Part shown: piece by piece, positions 53,177 through 61,459 of the stretch
Numbering within the stretch: position 1 is the stretch's first letter
How the letters are laid out: the number at the start of each line of letters is the position of its first letter
Source of the DNA: Phyllobacteriaceae bacterium
Lineage (GTDB): Bacteria; Pseudomonadota; Alphaproteobacteria; Rhizobiales; Rhizobiaceae
Length of the DNA stretch: 64,000 nucleotides
Assembly: GCA_024742765.1 (NCBI GenBank)
Contig: JANSXT010000005.1
Coordinates: 1 to 64,000 of the forward strand
Direction of reading: 5' to 3'
Notes under the pieces: generated by a model
Seen by the model: only the letters and a program-made list of their open reading frames with translations
Database searches by the model: none
What the model was told of the DNA's origin: nothing
Program-made: the position numbers and the translations under genes

Positions 53177-54274
53177 TCAGCTTGCCGGTGTCAGGCAATC
53201 CTTGAACGACGTCGTCATGTTGCGGATCAGCTCGAAATAAAGGTCCGGGCCGTTTTCCAGTTCCGCGCCGAGCGGGTCGAGCACGCCGGATTTGGCCGAT
53301 GTTCCCTCGATCACCGTCGACACCAGTTGCGGCTCGAATTGCGGTTCGGAGAAGACGCAAGTGGCGCCGGCGTTCTGGACGGTCTCGCGCAGTTCGCCGA
53401 TGCGTTCGGCGCCCGGCATCACCTCGGGCGACACGGTGATCGAGCCGGCAGCTTCAAGACCGAAACGGTCCTCGAAATAGTGGTAGGCGTCGTGGAAGAC
53501 GACGAAGCCCTGATCGGAAAGTCCGGCCAGTTCGGTCTCCACCTCGGCGATCAGCGCATCGAGCCTGGCTTCCAGCGCCTCGGCATTGGCCTCATAGGTT
53601 GCGGCATTGGCCGGATCGGCCTCGACGAGCGCCTCCTCGATCTCGTGGACGAGCGCCTTGGCGTTCATCGGGTCGAGCCAGATATGGGGATCGGCGCCGT
53701 CATGGCTGTGCCCATGACCGTCGTCATGTCCGGCTTCCGCCATTTCCTCTTTTTCGTGATCATGGTCATGTCCGGCTTCGGTTGTTTCATGCGAGTGGTC
53801 ATGGTCGTGATCGTGATCATGCCCGGCTTCGGCGGTCTCTTCACCGTGATCATGGTCGTGCCCATGATCATCGTGTGCATGCTCATCATCGTCGCCGTGA
53901 TCATGCGCTTCAAAGGCGCCGCCCTCGCGGAAACCGAGCTTGACCAGATCGTGCGCGTCCATCAGTTCGACGGTCTTTGCATCGGCCGCGATGTTTTCCA
54001 GCGCGCCTTCCAGGAAGGCTTCCAGTTCATGGCCGACCCAGAAAACGACATCGGCGGACTGCAGCATCGTCGCTTCGGAGGGGCGCATTGCATATGTGTG
54101 CGGAGAGCCGGCACCCTGAACGATCAGGCTGGGCTCGCCGACGCCTTCCATGACCCCGGCGACAAGCGAATGGATCGGCTTGATCGAGGCGACCACATTG
54201 ATCTCGGCCTGGGCGGCGCCGGCCGATGCGGCCAGCAATGTCGACGCCAGAAGGGTTGATTTCGCAAGGCGCAT
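53177..54274 (-). CDS. znuA: Zinc ABC transporter periplasmic zinc-binding protein ZnuA
   Basis: A 365-residue metal-binding protein. The signal peptide (LLASTLLAASAGAAQA) is followed by NVVASIKPIHSLVAGVM and GSPHTYAMRPS with the first His ligand. An inserted His/Asp/Glu-rich loop at about residues 125-195 contains three imperfect AEAGHDHDH-type repeats. DPHIWLDPMNAK, VFHDAYHYFEDRFGL and CVFSEPQFEPQLV complete the ZnuA pattern, with Cys near the C-terminus. The ATG at 54274 has GGGAG upstream. Divergent from znuC. Confidence 0.93.
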   Translation of the reverse strand: MRLAKSTLLASTLLAASAGAAQAEINVVASIKPIHSLVAGVMEGVGEPSLIVQGAGSPHTYAMRPSEATMLQSADVVFWVGHELEAFLEGALENIAADAKTVELMDAHDLVKLGFREGGAFEAHDHGDDDEHAHDDHGHDHDHGEETAEAGHDHDHDHDHSHETTEAGHDHDHEKEEMAEAGHDDGHGHSHDGADPHIWLDPMNAKALVHEIEEALVEADPANAATYEANAEALEARLDALIAEVETELAGLSDQGFVVFHDAYHYFEDRFGLEAAGSITVSPEVMPGAERIGELRETVQNAGATCVFSEPQFEPQLVSTVIEGTSAKSGVLDPLGAELENGPDLYFELIRNMTTSFKDCLTPAS

Positions 54275-54327
54275 ATTGTTCTCCCTGTTGCACCGGTGTG
54301 GCGAGGGCGATCCCTCACAACGAGATT

Positions 54328-54344
54328 GTGTAATGGTATAACGT
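54328..54344. promoter_or_regulatory. Zur-like box between divergent znuA and znuC
   Basis: Its complement, ACGTTATACCATTACAC, matches the box at 53101 at 12 of 17 positions. The left arm of an ATGGTAT-N10-ATACCAT inverted repeat (54333-54356) overlaps it. The position suits simultaneous repression of both directions. Confidence 0.6.
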
Positions 54345-54411
54345 GTGCGATACCATCGCAACCGGTTTTGCACCGATTGCCGCGACCATGCGAGCTTGAT
54401 ATCTCGAACCG

Positions 54412-55251
54412 ATGTTGAAACGACCGGACCCACTTGTGACGCTCGATGGCGCGGGCATTTTCCGCGATGGCCGATGGCTGGTGCGCGGGGTGAGCTGCAC
54501 GGTCGACCCCGGCGAGATCGTCACGCTGATTGGCCCGAACGGGTCGGGGAAATCGACCACCGCGAAAATGGCGCTCGGCATATTGAAGCCCGACGAGGGC
54601 TCGGCGAAACGCCGCGACGGTCTGCGGATCGCCTATGTGCCGCAGTCGCTGGCGATCGACTGGACGCTGCCCCTGGCCGTTGACCGCTTTCTGCGCCTGA
54701 CGGGACCGATCAGCAAGGCAGAGGCAGCGGACGCGCTGGCCGCCACCGGCGTTGGCCATCTGGCCCGTGCCGAAGTGCGCACCCTGTCCGGCGGCGAGTT
54801 CCAGCGCGTGCTTTTGGCGCGGGCCATTGCGCGCAAGCCCGATCTTCTGGTCTTGGACGAACCGGTGCAGGGCGTCGACTTCACCGGCGAGATCGCGCTT
54901 TACGAGCTGATCAAGTCCATCCGGGACCGGCTCAATTGCGGCGTTTTGCTGATCTCCCATGATCTGCATGTCGTCATGGCGGCGACCGATCGCGTGATCT
55001 GTCTCAACGGTCATGTGTGCTGTTCGGGGACGCCGACCGCCGTCGCATCGAGCGCCGAATATAAGGCGCTGTTCGGCGCCCGTGCGGCCTCGACCCTGGC
55101 CGTTTACGAACACAGCCACGACCATACCCATCTGCCGGACGGGCGCGTGCAGCATGCCGACGGCACGATCACGGACCATTGCCATCCCGGCGACGGGCAC
55201 CATCCCGGTTCCGATGTGCTGAACGAGCCGGGAGATGGCGATGCTCGATGA
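54412..55251 (+). CDS. znuC: Zinc ABC transporter ATP-binding protein ZnuC
   Basis: A 279-residue ATPase. GPNGSGKSTTAKM is Walker A, RTLSGGEFQRVLLARA the signature, LLVLDEPVQGVDF Walker B and LLISHDLHVVMAA the H-loop. The C-terminal tail (YEHSHDHTHLPDG...DHCHPGDGHH) is rich in His, which may bind zinc on the cytoplasmic side. It overlaps znuB by 11 bases. Confidence 0.93.
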   Translation: MLKRPDPLVTLDGAGIFRDGRWLVRGVSCTVDPGEIVTLIGPNGSGKSTTAKMALGILKPDEGSAKRRDGLRIAYVPQSLAIDWTLPLAVDRFLRLTGPISKAEAADALAATGVGHLARAEVRTLSGGEFQRVLLARAIARKPDLLVLDEPVQGVDFTGEIALYELIKSIRDRLNCGVLLISHDLHVVMAATDRVICLNGHVCCSGTPTAVASSAEYKALFGARAASTLAVYEHSHDHTHLPDGRVQHADGTITDHCHPGDGHHPGSDVLNEPGDGDAR

Positions 55252-56083
55252 TTTCTTCACCCGCGCGCTGATCGCCGGCATCGGCGTCGCCCTGGTTGCC
55301 GGCCCCTTGGGGTGCTTCATCGTCTGGCGTCGGCTGGCCTATTTCGGCGACACGCTGTCCCACGCGGCGCTTTTGGGGGTCGCGCTTGCCTTCCTGTTCG
55401 AGGTCAACATCACGGTGGCTGTCTTTGCCGTGTCGGCCTGCGTATCGATCGCTCTTCTGCTGCTTCAGCGCGGCGCGACATTGTCGGCGGACGCACTGCT
55501 CGGCCTTCTGGCGCACGCCTCGCTGGCGCTCGGCATGGTCGTCCTGGCCTTCATGACCTGGGTGCGTTTCGATCTGATGGGGCTGTTGTTCGGCGACATT
55601 CTGGCCGTCTCGAGATCGGATCTGGCCACCATCTGGCTCGGTGGCGCCGTGGTGCTTGCTATCCTCGCGGCGATCTGGCGTCCGCTGTTTGCGGCGACCG
55701 TCAACCGCGAACTGGCGGAAGCCGAGGGCATGAACCCGGCCCGCGCCAACATCATCTTCATGCTGCTGATGGCCGCGGTGATCGCGATCGCCATGAAGAT
55801 CGTCGGCGTGCTTCTGATCACGGCCATGCTGATCATCCCGGCCGCGACCGCTCGCCGGTTCGCCACCGGGCCCGAGCAGATGGCTATTCTCGCCGCGCTC
55901 ATCGGCGCGGCATCGGTCGTCGCCGGGCTGTTCGGATCGCTGGAATGGGACACGCCGTCGGGCCCGAGCATCGTCGTTGCGGCATTGCTGTTTTTCCTGA
56001 TGTCGCTCGTTCCGATCGGGCGGCGTTTGACCCGTCCGGGCGTTCATCCGGCGACCGAGCCCCGCCAAGGCGCGAAAGGATAA
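55241..56083 (+). CDS. znuB: Zinc ABC transporter permease ZnuB
   Basis: A 280-residue ABC-3 permease with about eight membrane segments. CFIVWRRLAYFGDTLSHAALLGVALAFL is the family start; EAEGMNPARANIIFMLLMAAVIAIAMKIVGVLLITAMLIIPAATAR is the conserved coupling and helix region. The ATG at 55241 is chosen because GGGAG is six bases upstream; the ATG at 55235 is too close to it. Confidence 0.93.
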   Translation: MLDDFFTRALIAGIGVALVAGPLGCFIVWRRLAYFGDTLSHAALLGVALAFLFEVNITVAVFAVSACVSIALLLLQRGATLSADALLGLLAHASLALGMVVLAFMTWVRFDLMGLLFGDILAVSRSDLATIWLGGAVVLAILAAIWRPLFAATVNRELAEAEGMNPARANIIFMLLMAAVIAIAMKIVGVLLITAMLIIPAATARRFATGPEQMAILAALIGAASVVAGLFGSLEWDTPSGPSIVVAALLFFLMSLVPIGRRLTRPGVHPATEPRQGAKG

Positions 56084-56088
56084 TCGGG

Positions 56089-56496
56089 ATGCAACATCAC
56101 CATGCCTCCGAGGCGCTGACCAAGAACCAGGCTCTGGTGATGGGTGCCCTGTCCGATGCGGATGGTCCGCTGAGCGCCTACACGATCCTGGACCGGTTGC
56201 GCGATGACGGTCTTCGCGCGCCGCTTCAGGTCTATCGCGCGCTGGACAAGCTGGTCGAGTTCGGTCTGGTTCATCGTCTCGAAAGCCTTAATGCGTTCGT
56301 GGCGTGTCGACATCCGGGATGTGACGGTCATCAATTCACGGCCTTCATGATCTGCGATGAGTGCGGAAGCGTGATCGAGATTGCCGACACGGCGCTGGCG
56401 CGGCGCCTGACCGGATTGGCACAGGACGCCAGCTTCATTCTGGAGAAGTCGACGGTCGAACTGCGCGGCTTGTGCGCAGCGTGTAGCGCGGCCTGA
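56089..56496 (+). CDS. zur: Zinc uptake regulator Zur (Fur family)
   Basis: A 135-residue Fur-family protein. It begins with MQHHHASEALTKNQALVMGAL, then LSAYTILDRLRDDGLRAPLQVYRALDKLVEFGLVHRLESLNAFVAC is the winged helix with the Zur-type linker. Structural zinc Cys pairs are CDEC and CAAC. Last gene of the znuCB-zur run, five bases after znuB; it should repress its own operon when zinc is sufficient. Confidence 0.92.
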   Translation: MQHHHASEALTKNQALVMGALSDADGPLSAYTILDRLRDDGLRAPLQVYRALDKLVEFGLVHRLESLNAFVACRHPGCDGHQFTAFMICDECGSVIEIADTALARRLTGLAQDASFILEKSTVELRGLCAACSAA

Positions 56497-56527
56497 CCTG
56501 CACGTAACCGCTGCCGGACGCTGACGG

Positions 56528-57532
56528 CTAAAGCCGCTGCAGCAGCCCCAGAACGAAGACCGAGCCCACAGCGGTCGTAACGATGCCGATCGGCAGTTCC
56601 TGCGGCATCAGAAGGGTGCGCGCGGCGATATCGCTGGCCAGGAGCAGGCAGGCACCGATGATCGCCGACATGATGATCAGCCCCTTGTGCATCGGCCCGA
56701 CGAGCCCGCGCGCAAGGTGTGGGACCATCAGCCCGACAAAGCCGATCACCCCGGTGATCGAGACAAAGGCGGCCGTGGCGAAGGCACAGACAAGGAAGGT
56801 GAGCCGGCGCATGGCGTCGACATTGACGCCCAACGTCCTGGCGGTGTCGTCACCGGCGAGCAGCGCATCGAACCGGCGGTAGCTCACTTGGGCGAAGACG
56901 AAGATGACCACCGCGCCGACAAGCGCGATCGGCAGCAGATCCCAGCGCGCCAGCCCCAGACCGCCGAGCGTCCAAAACAGGACCGAGTGGGCCGCGCGCT
57001 GGTCGCCGGCAAAGACGAGATAGTTCGTCACCGCCATGAAAAGGAACGACACGGCGAGACCGGCAAGAACCAGCCGAGCCGGCCCCTGATCGCGCAGGCG
57101 CGAGACCAGAACAAGCACGATGGCCGAGGCAAGCATGCCGCCGACAAAGGCCGCCAGCGGCAGCGTCCAGACGCCGAGCACATCGCCCGTCACGGTGATG
57201 ACCAGAACCGCGCCGGCTGCCGCGCCCGACGACAGGCCGAACAGGAACGGATCGGCCAGATCGTTGCGCGTGACGGTCTGGAGCAGGCAACCGACCACGC
57301 CGAGCCCGGCGCCGACCATCACGGCAAGCAGCGCGCGCGGCAGTCTGAGATCGACGACGATCCGGTCGATCGGCGAAGGGCCGGCCTCGCCATGGGCTCC
57401 GGTCAGCGCGTTCGACAGCGCCTCGATGACGACGCCGACCGGGATCGGCGTGGAGCCGACCGCGATGGCGACCACCAAAAGGGCTGCGAGCAGCCCCAGT
57501 CCAGGCAGGAGCCACGCCGACGTTCGTTGCAT
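56528..57532 (-). CDS. FecCD/BtuC-family ABC transporter permease
   Basis: A 334-residue permease with about ten hydrophobic helices. LRLPRALLAVMVGAGLGVVGCLLQTVTRNDLADPFLFGLSSGAAAGA is the FecCD signature, and FVGLMVPHLARGLVG and PIGIVTTAVGSVFVLGLL are in place. It is the last gene of a run controlled by a cobalamin riboswitch, so cobalamin or a corrinoid is the probable cargo, rather than a siderophore. It ends 31 bases from zur, convergent. Confidence 0.9.
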   Translation of the reverse strand: MQRTSAWLLPGLGLLAALLVVAIAVGSTPIPVGVVIEALSNALTGAHGEAGPSPIDRIVVDLRLPRALLAVMVGAGLGVVGCLLQTVTRNDLADPFLFGLSSGAAAGAVLVITVTGDVLGVWTLPLAAFVGGMLASAIVLVLVSRLRDQGPARLVLAGLAVSFLFMAVTNYLVFAGDQRAAHSVLFWTLGGLGLARWDLLPIALVGAVVIFVFAQVSYRRFDALLAGDDTARTLGVNVDAMRRLTFLVCAFATAAFVSITGVIGFVGLMVPHLARGLVGPMHKGLIIMSAIIGACLLLASDIAARTLLMPQELPIGIVTTAVGSVFVLGLLQRL

Positions 57533-57544
57533 GCCGGGGACGCG

Positions 57545-58492
57545 CTAGGACGCGCCGCCCTGAATGGCCGTTGCGATCTTCTCGATCGCGTCGATGTTGG
57601 CCGGCCCCGGCGTGAGTTCCTCATAGCGCAGGGGCACGTAGCGCTCGTTCTTCACTGCGTCCGTCTGCGACATGACGGGATGCGCCTTCAGGAACGCCAG
57701 AAGACCTTCGGCGCCATCGCCGCCCTGATAGTCAAGAAGGATGAGAAATTCGGGATTGGCGGCGGCCACGGCCTCCCACGATGTCCGGCCCCAGCTCGTT
57801 TCCATGTCGCCGGTGACGTTGGTGCCGCCGGCGGCCTCGATCATCGCGGTGGTGATGGCGTATTTGCCGGCCGTGAAGGGCTGGTCTTCGCCCGAATCGT
57901 AGAGGAAGACGCGGGTGGCTTCGCCTTCGGGCACCGATTGGCGGATGGTTTCGAGCTTGGACGTCCAGCCATTGACAAGGGCCTGCGCCTCGGCCTGTTT
58001 GCCGAAGACGGCGCCAAGGCGCAGCGTGTCGTCGAACAGAAGGTCCATCGAGGCCGCCGGTCGGTTCTGGTCGAGATGGATGCAGCTTTCCGTCAGAACC
58101 AGCGTCTGGATGTCCTGCGCGTCCAGCGTTTCCGGCGTCACTTCGCCGCCCGGGCGCATGCCGTAATACCAGCCGGCAAAGAAGAGGTCGGGTTCGGCGG
58201 CGACCAGGTTCTCCATGGTCGGGTATTTCGGCGCCAGTTCGGGAATGTCGCCCCGCCGCTCGTCGAATTCGGGGCTGGTCTTGTACCAGCCCGTGATGCC
58301 GGTCACGCCGACCATGCGGTCCTGCAGGCCCAGCGCGAACGCCATGTCGGCCATGTTGATGTCGTGAACGACCATGCGCTCGGGCGCGGCCTCGAAGGTG
58401 ACGGGCGTGCCGCAACTGTCCACGGTGACCGGGAACGCCATGGCGGGCGACGCCAGCGCGGCAAGCAACAGTGTGGTGAGCAGTCGTTTCAT
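57545..58492 (-). CDS. Periplasmic binding protein of a corrinoid-type ABC transporter (BtuF-like)
   Basis: A 315-residue class III binding protein. A Sec signal (MKRLLTTLLLAALASPAMA) precedes VTVDSCGTPVTFEAAPERMVVHDINMADMAFALGLQDRMVG, the usual beginning of BtuF/FepB-type receptors. TMENLVAAEPDLFFAGW and MIEAAGGTNV complete the fold. It lies between the ATPase and permease genes. The riboswitch upstream supports a corrinoid ligand, but the family also binds siderophores. Confidence 0.88.
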   Translation of the reverse strand: MKRLLTTLLLAALASPAMAFPVTVDSCGTPVTFEAAPERMVVHDINMADMAFALGLQDRMVGVTGITGWYKTSPEFDERRGDIPELAPKYPTMENLVAAEPDLFFAGWYYGMRPGGEVTPETLDAQDIQTLVLTESCIHLDQNRPAASMDLLFDDTLRLGAVFGKQAEAQALVNGWTSKLETIRQSVPEGEATRVFLYDSGEDQPFTAGKYAITTAMIEAAGGTNVTGDMETSWGRTSWEAVAAANPEFLILLDYQGGDGAEGLLAFLKAHPVMSQTDAVKNERYVPLRYEELTPGPANIDAIEKIATAIQGGAS

Positions 58493-58509
58493 CAATAGGT
58501 CTCCATCTT

Positions 58510-59327
<818 letters not shown>

Positions 59328-59331
<4 letters not shown>

Positions 59332-59744
59332 TGGACCGATACGCCCGTTTCGGACACCAGCAGCGCGGCGGGAACACGCGCCAGCGTCTTGCCCGACAGC
59401 CCCGGCGGCCGCGTCGTGGACGAGCACCAGCCATCGTCGAGCGATGCATATTGCCGAGCAAACGCGACCAGATCGTCAATGTTCGCATCGGCATCGATGT
59501 CGCCGAACAGATAGGTGGCCTTGTGCGAGCCGAAATAGGCCACCGTGCACGGCCTATCGCAGCCGGCCATGCAGACCGTGCCGGAGATTTCGAAGTCCGT
59601 GCCGATGGCATCGCCCGCAAGGGCCATTGCGTCGCGCAGGCGTGCGATCAGCGCAAGGCCGGGCCGGCACTGGTCGTCCGGTTCACCGCTCTTGTGACGG
59701 CACGAGACGCATACGGTTATCTTGTGGTTGGATTGATCGCCCAT
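59328..59744 (-). CDS. DUF1636-family Cys-rich protein
   Basis: A 138-residue protein. ITVCVSCRHKSGE, then GTVCMAGCDRPCTVAYFGSHKATYLFGDID, gives at least five Cys in ferredoxin-like spacing. DUF1636 proteins occur mostly near cobalamin genes and their task is not settled; a metal or cofactor relay is possible. The ATG at 59744 has GGAG six bases before. First conserved gene after the riboswitch; translationally coupled to the ATPase gene. Confidence 0.82.
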
Positions 59745-59812
59745 TGCCTGCTCCGCGGGACGGAGGGCAAAGACCGTGATGGGCGGCGCAAGGCGCCAGA
59801 TCGTCTCATCAT
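59717..59812 (-). CDS. Possible 31-residue leader ORF after the cobalamin riboswitch
   Basis: An ATG at 59812 follows a strong AGGAGA site and opens a 31-codon Arg-rich frame (MMRRSGALRRPSRS...). It ends at TAA 59717-59719, about 28 bases inside the DUF1636 gene but in another frame. It may couple translation of the DUF1636 gene to the riboswitch. No similarity to known peptides; it may be chance. Confidence 0.35.
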   Translation of the reverse strand: MMRRSGALRRPSRSLPSVPRSRQWAINPTTR

Positions 59813-59823
59813 GCGTCTCTCCT

Positions 59824-59841
59824 CCGGACATCCCCGTCCGG
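59824..59841 (-). promoter_or_regulatory. Hairpin next to the ribosome site of the B12 operon (candidate expression platform)
   Basis: CCGGAC and GTCCGG pair in a perfect 6-bp stem; its 3' arm is directly followed by the AGGAGA ribosome site. It lies between the riboswitch and the first ATG, where a switchable structure would be expected. Confidence 0.45.
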
Positions 59842-59856
59842 TTCGAGTGAAACCAT

Positions 59857-60050
59857 GATGGCAGGTCTCCTGACTTGCGGTTCGTCGCTTCCCCGCGCCT
59901 TCCCGGACGGTCGATGCCGGCCAGTGGCATTGGTGGGGGTCGCTCTCCGCTCACAGTTGCGGGGGCAGTCACGGATTTGGCGCCCTTGCGGCTCCTCCTC
60001 ACCGTGTTCCCTTTTCATCCCGCGGACGCGCTCGGCCCGCAAGAACCATC
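59857..60050 (-). ncRNA. Cobalamin (B12) riboswitch
   Basis: On the minus strand the leader shows the known order of cobalamin elements: AAAGGGAACACGGTG, then AGCCGCAAGGGC, the GACTGCCCCCGCAACTGT core, GCCACTG, CCGGGAAGG, and the B12 box AAGTCAGGAGACCTGCC at the 3' end. The outer helix is formed by GATGG (60046-60050) and CCATC (59857-59861). It precedes the DUF1636-ATPase-receptor-permease genes and should lower their expression when adenosylcobalamin is abundant. Confidence 0.93.
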
Positions 60051-60266
60051 GCGGCCACGCTAGTCTTCTTGCCGGCCCGCATCAACATCGAAAATGCGCG
60101 AACCGCGACCGGACACCTGCGCAAGATGTCTGGGCTCCTGACCCTCGGTCCCTGTTTGGCGAGCGTGTGGCCGATGCGCGCGCCAATCATAAGACTGCGC
60201 TCCAGACGACGCCCGACATTGCCGTAGGCAGTGCGCGACCGGCAAAAGTCGGGAGGCGCCCATGAA

Positions 60267-60284
60267 AATACAAACGTTTGTATT
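60267..60284. promoter_or_regulatory. Perfect 18-bp palindrome, LacI-type operator
   Basis: AATACAAACGTTTGTATT with a central CG is typical of LacI/GalR-family operators. It overlaps a TTGACC hexamer (60283-60288) about 65-85 bases before the sugar-binding protein gene, so a repressor bound here would block that promoter. No LacI gene is visible in the window. Confidence 0.7.
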
Positions 60285-60352
60285 GACCTTGCCGCCCATA
60301 TCTGCTGACCTGTCGCCATCTCGATGGATCGCCGCTTTGGGAGGAGCCGCCA

Positions 60353-61393
60353 ATGACCCGCACCATCCGTTCACATCGCAACACAGCGGTGGCCGTCGCC
60401 TTGGCCCTGTCGGCAAGCATCGCATTGTCAGGCACCGCCCAGGCCCAGGACGCATGCCTTGCGACCGCCGAGGACTTGCACCTGACCGACGAGCAAAAGG
60501 CTGACATTTCCGGCCGTGAATTACGGTTCGGCTTTCTGACCAACAACAATTCCGACGATTTCAGCCGGACGCTGATCTCGGGCGGGGAAAGCTATGCGGC
60601 GGAAGTGGGCGTTGAACTGATCGTCAACTCGGCCGACTTCGACGCCAACACGCAGTTGTCCCAGTTCGACGCGCTCGTCCAGCAGCAGGTCGACGGCATC
60701 TTCCTGACGGCGGTCGATGCCGGCTCGATCGGCCAGGCCGTGCGCCGGGCCAATGATGCGGACATTCCGGTCTTCATCGTCGGCGGCGCACCGGCGCGCG
60801 GCGACGTCATTTCGGTCATGAACGCTTCGTCCTATCAGGGGTCCTACGATGCTGGCGTCGCGCTGATGGAAGAGATCGGCGAACCCAACGCCAAGATCGC
60901 CGTTCTGGGCATTCCATTCGCGCTGCAGACCATCCGCGACCGGGAAAAGGGCATTCTCGATGCAATCGGTGCCAATGGCGGGCAGATGATTTCCATGCAG
61001 TCCGACTTCAGCCAGGAGACATTGTTGCAGCTTGCGACCAATGTCATCCAGGCCAATGAAGACCTTGGCGGCATCTTTGCCACATGGTCGCTGGCGGTGA
61101 ATGCGGCCACCGAGGCGGTCAAGCAGTCGGGTCGCGACATTCCTATCGCAGGCTATGATTCCGAGGCGCCCGGCTATGCCGAACTGGCCAGCGGCGACAC
61201 CAACATCGTTGCCTTGTCCGGCCAGCAGGCCGCGCTTCAGGGCCGGGCGGCGATCGAAGGTCTGGCACAGGCGATCCTCGGCGCCGAGCTTTGCGAAGAG
61301 ATCATCACGCCCAACCTGCTGGTGACCGCCGAAAACCATGAAGAGATGTGGGACATCCAGTATCCCGGTGCGACACCGCCCTGGCAGCAATGA
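60353..61393 (+). CDS. Sugar ABC transporter substrate-binding protein (RbsB-type)
   Basis: A 346-residue type I periplasmic receptor. Signal peptide VALALSASIALSGTAQAQ, then LRFGFLTNNNSDDFSRTLISGGESYAAEVGVEL and QFDALVQQQVDGIFLTAVDAGSIGQAVRRANDADIPVFIVG, typical of the ribose/galactose class; ATWSLAVNAATEAVKQSGRDIPIAGYDS follows. A long N-terminal extension with CLATAEDLHLTDEQ before the core is unusual. First gene of the last operon; the sugar is unknown. Confidence 0.9.
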   Translation: MTRTIRSHRNTAVAVALALSASIALSGTAQAQDACLATAEDLHLTDEQKADISGRELRFGFLTNNNSDDFSRTLISGGESYAAEVGVELIVNSADFDANTQLSQFDALVQQQVDGIFLTAVDAGSIGQAVRRANDADIPVFIVGGAPARGDVISVMNASSYQGSYDAGVALMEEIGEPNAKIAVLGIPFALQTIRDREKGILDAIGANGGQMISMQSDFSQETLLQLATNVIQANEDLGGIFATWSLAVNAATEAVKQSGRDIPIAGYDSEAPGYAELASGDTNIVALSGQQAALQGRAAIEGLAQAILGAELCEEIITPNLLVTAENHEEMWDIQYPGATPPWQQ

Positions 61394-61459
61394 CGCTTTC
61401 TCCCTGACGCGGTCGGGGCGGGCCGGAGCTTCCGGCCTGCTCCGCCGTGTTTGATCCGC

